From NCBI GenBank assembly GCA_050250695.1, contig JBFWOE010000003.1:1-64000 (forward strand): DNA of 64,000 bases, read 5' to 3'. This document shows, one piece after another, positions 63,708 through 64,000 of the stretch. Source of the stretch: Ga0077527 sp050250695 (GTDB lineage Bacteria > Pseudomonadota > Gammaproteobacteria > Burkholderiales > SG8-41). Below the pieces are notes generated by a model. It made no database searches and was not told the DNA's origin. It saw only the letters and a program-made list of their open reading frames with translations. Every line of letters starts with the position of its first letter. Position 1 is the stretch's first letter. A program made the position numbers and the translations under genes.

Positions 63708-64000
63708 TCACCACAATTTCATGCCAAATGCCTCTTTGAAGCGGTCCGCGGCTTCGTCGCGGCCGAACCGGTGGTTCTGGCCGCCGCGGCTGGCAATCTT
63801 CAGCGAACCCATCAGCGAAGCGAGGCGTCCGCTCAACGCCCAGTCGACACCGGCTGCCAGCCCATAGAGCAACCCAGCCCGGAAAGCATCACCGCACCCG
63901 GTCGGATCAAGCACCGCTTCGGGTTTAACGCTTGGAATTTCGATCTGTTGACCCCCGGCATGCACCACAGCACCGCGTGCACCCAATGTGACCACGATGG
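63708..64000 (-). CDS. PfkB-family sugar or nucleoside kinase, C-terminal part (cut by window end)
   Basis: Only about the last 97 residues are visible; the start lies past base 64000. VVTLGARGAVVH and LDPTGCGDAFRAGLLYGLAAG form the catalytic DTxGxGD-type motif with the base Asp, so this is a PfkB/adenosine-kinase-like enzyme. FGRDEAADRFKEAFG is the end. Its substrate cannot be told from this part. The lipoprotein gene lies just downstream. Confidence 0.85.
   Translation of the reverse strand, partial: IVVTLGARGAVVHAGGQQIEIPSVKPEAVLDPTGCGDAFRAGLLYGLAAGVDWALSGRLASLMGSLKIASRGGQNHRFGRDEAADRFKEAFGMKLW

Overview
The window is GC-rich chromosomal DNA from a betaproteobacterium. The support is gene order and content: a DUF971-ubiE-Tim44-ubiJ-ubiB block, a phoB-phoR pair beside a HIT gene, pilT-pilU back to back with yggS-proC-yggT, a nadD-rsfS-rlmH-maf-rng chain, a class I PHA synthase, a PEP-CTERM protein and an olsB-olsA pair. 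Genus cannot be fixed from sequence alone. Almost all of it is compact core chromosome with many 1 to 4 base overlaps between genes.

Layout. 1-5.7 kb: a cut-off GT8-like glycosyltransferase, a TPR protein with a GT9-like end, an aldo/keto reductase and a TPR-SPINDLY (GT41) transferase, suggesting protein or surface glycosylation. 5.8-14.8 kb: FAA-family hydrolase, methyltransferase, YqaA-like membrane protein, a 1277-residue FAD/Fe-S oxidoreductase, a PilZ-like unknown, a DUF2817 peptidase-like protein and a HIT protein. 14.8-21.4 kb: PhoR/PhoB with a visible Pho box, then the ubiquinone genes ubiE, ubiJ and ubiB. 21.4-30.7 kb: sodium/solute symporter, DHH phosphoesterase, VanZ-like protein, MazG-like pyrophosphohydrolase, thioredoxin-like ferredoxin, a NodI/NodJ-type ABC exporter, a HemJ/CopD-like protein, an exported HIRAN protein and an rRNA methyltransferase.

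30.8-33.7 kb is the one clear accessory patch. It has visibly lower GC and holds a tight three-gene operon of unrecognised proteins: a small coiled coil, a membrane protein with a PD-(D/E)xK-like nuclease core, and a protein with two topoisomerase-type zinc ribbons. Next to it lie a broken lldD-like fragment and a HigA antitoxin without its toxin. This is the best candidate for an undescribed system. Near-identical AT-rich 27-mers matching the IHF consensus lie on both sides of it; three more copies occur elsewhere in the window.

33.7-49.5 kb: sulfite-exporter-like permease, pilU/pilT, yggS-proC-yggT-yggU, cardiolipin synthase, rng, maf, rlmH, rsfS, nadD, the pyruvate dehydrogenase E2 and E1 genes (no lpd follows) and an enoyl-CoA hydratase. 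49.6-56.4 kb: a PEP-CTERM alpha/beta hydrolase, phaC, and a MerR (LiuR-like) regulator flanked by two copies of ACGTTTACGTAA, followed by acyl-CoA/leucine breakdown genes (isomerase, LiuC-like hydratase, HMG-CoA lyase), DUF1289 and DUF2889. 56.5-64 kb: a carotenoid-desaturase-like oxidase, GDSL lipoprotein and MFS transporter operon, tRNA-Arg(CCG), cytochrome c5, apaH, the ornithine-lipid genes olsA and olsB, a glycine-zipper lipoprotein and the end of a PfkB-family sugar or nucleoside kinase cut by the window edge.
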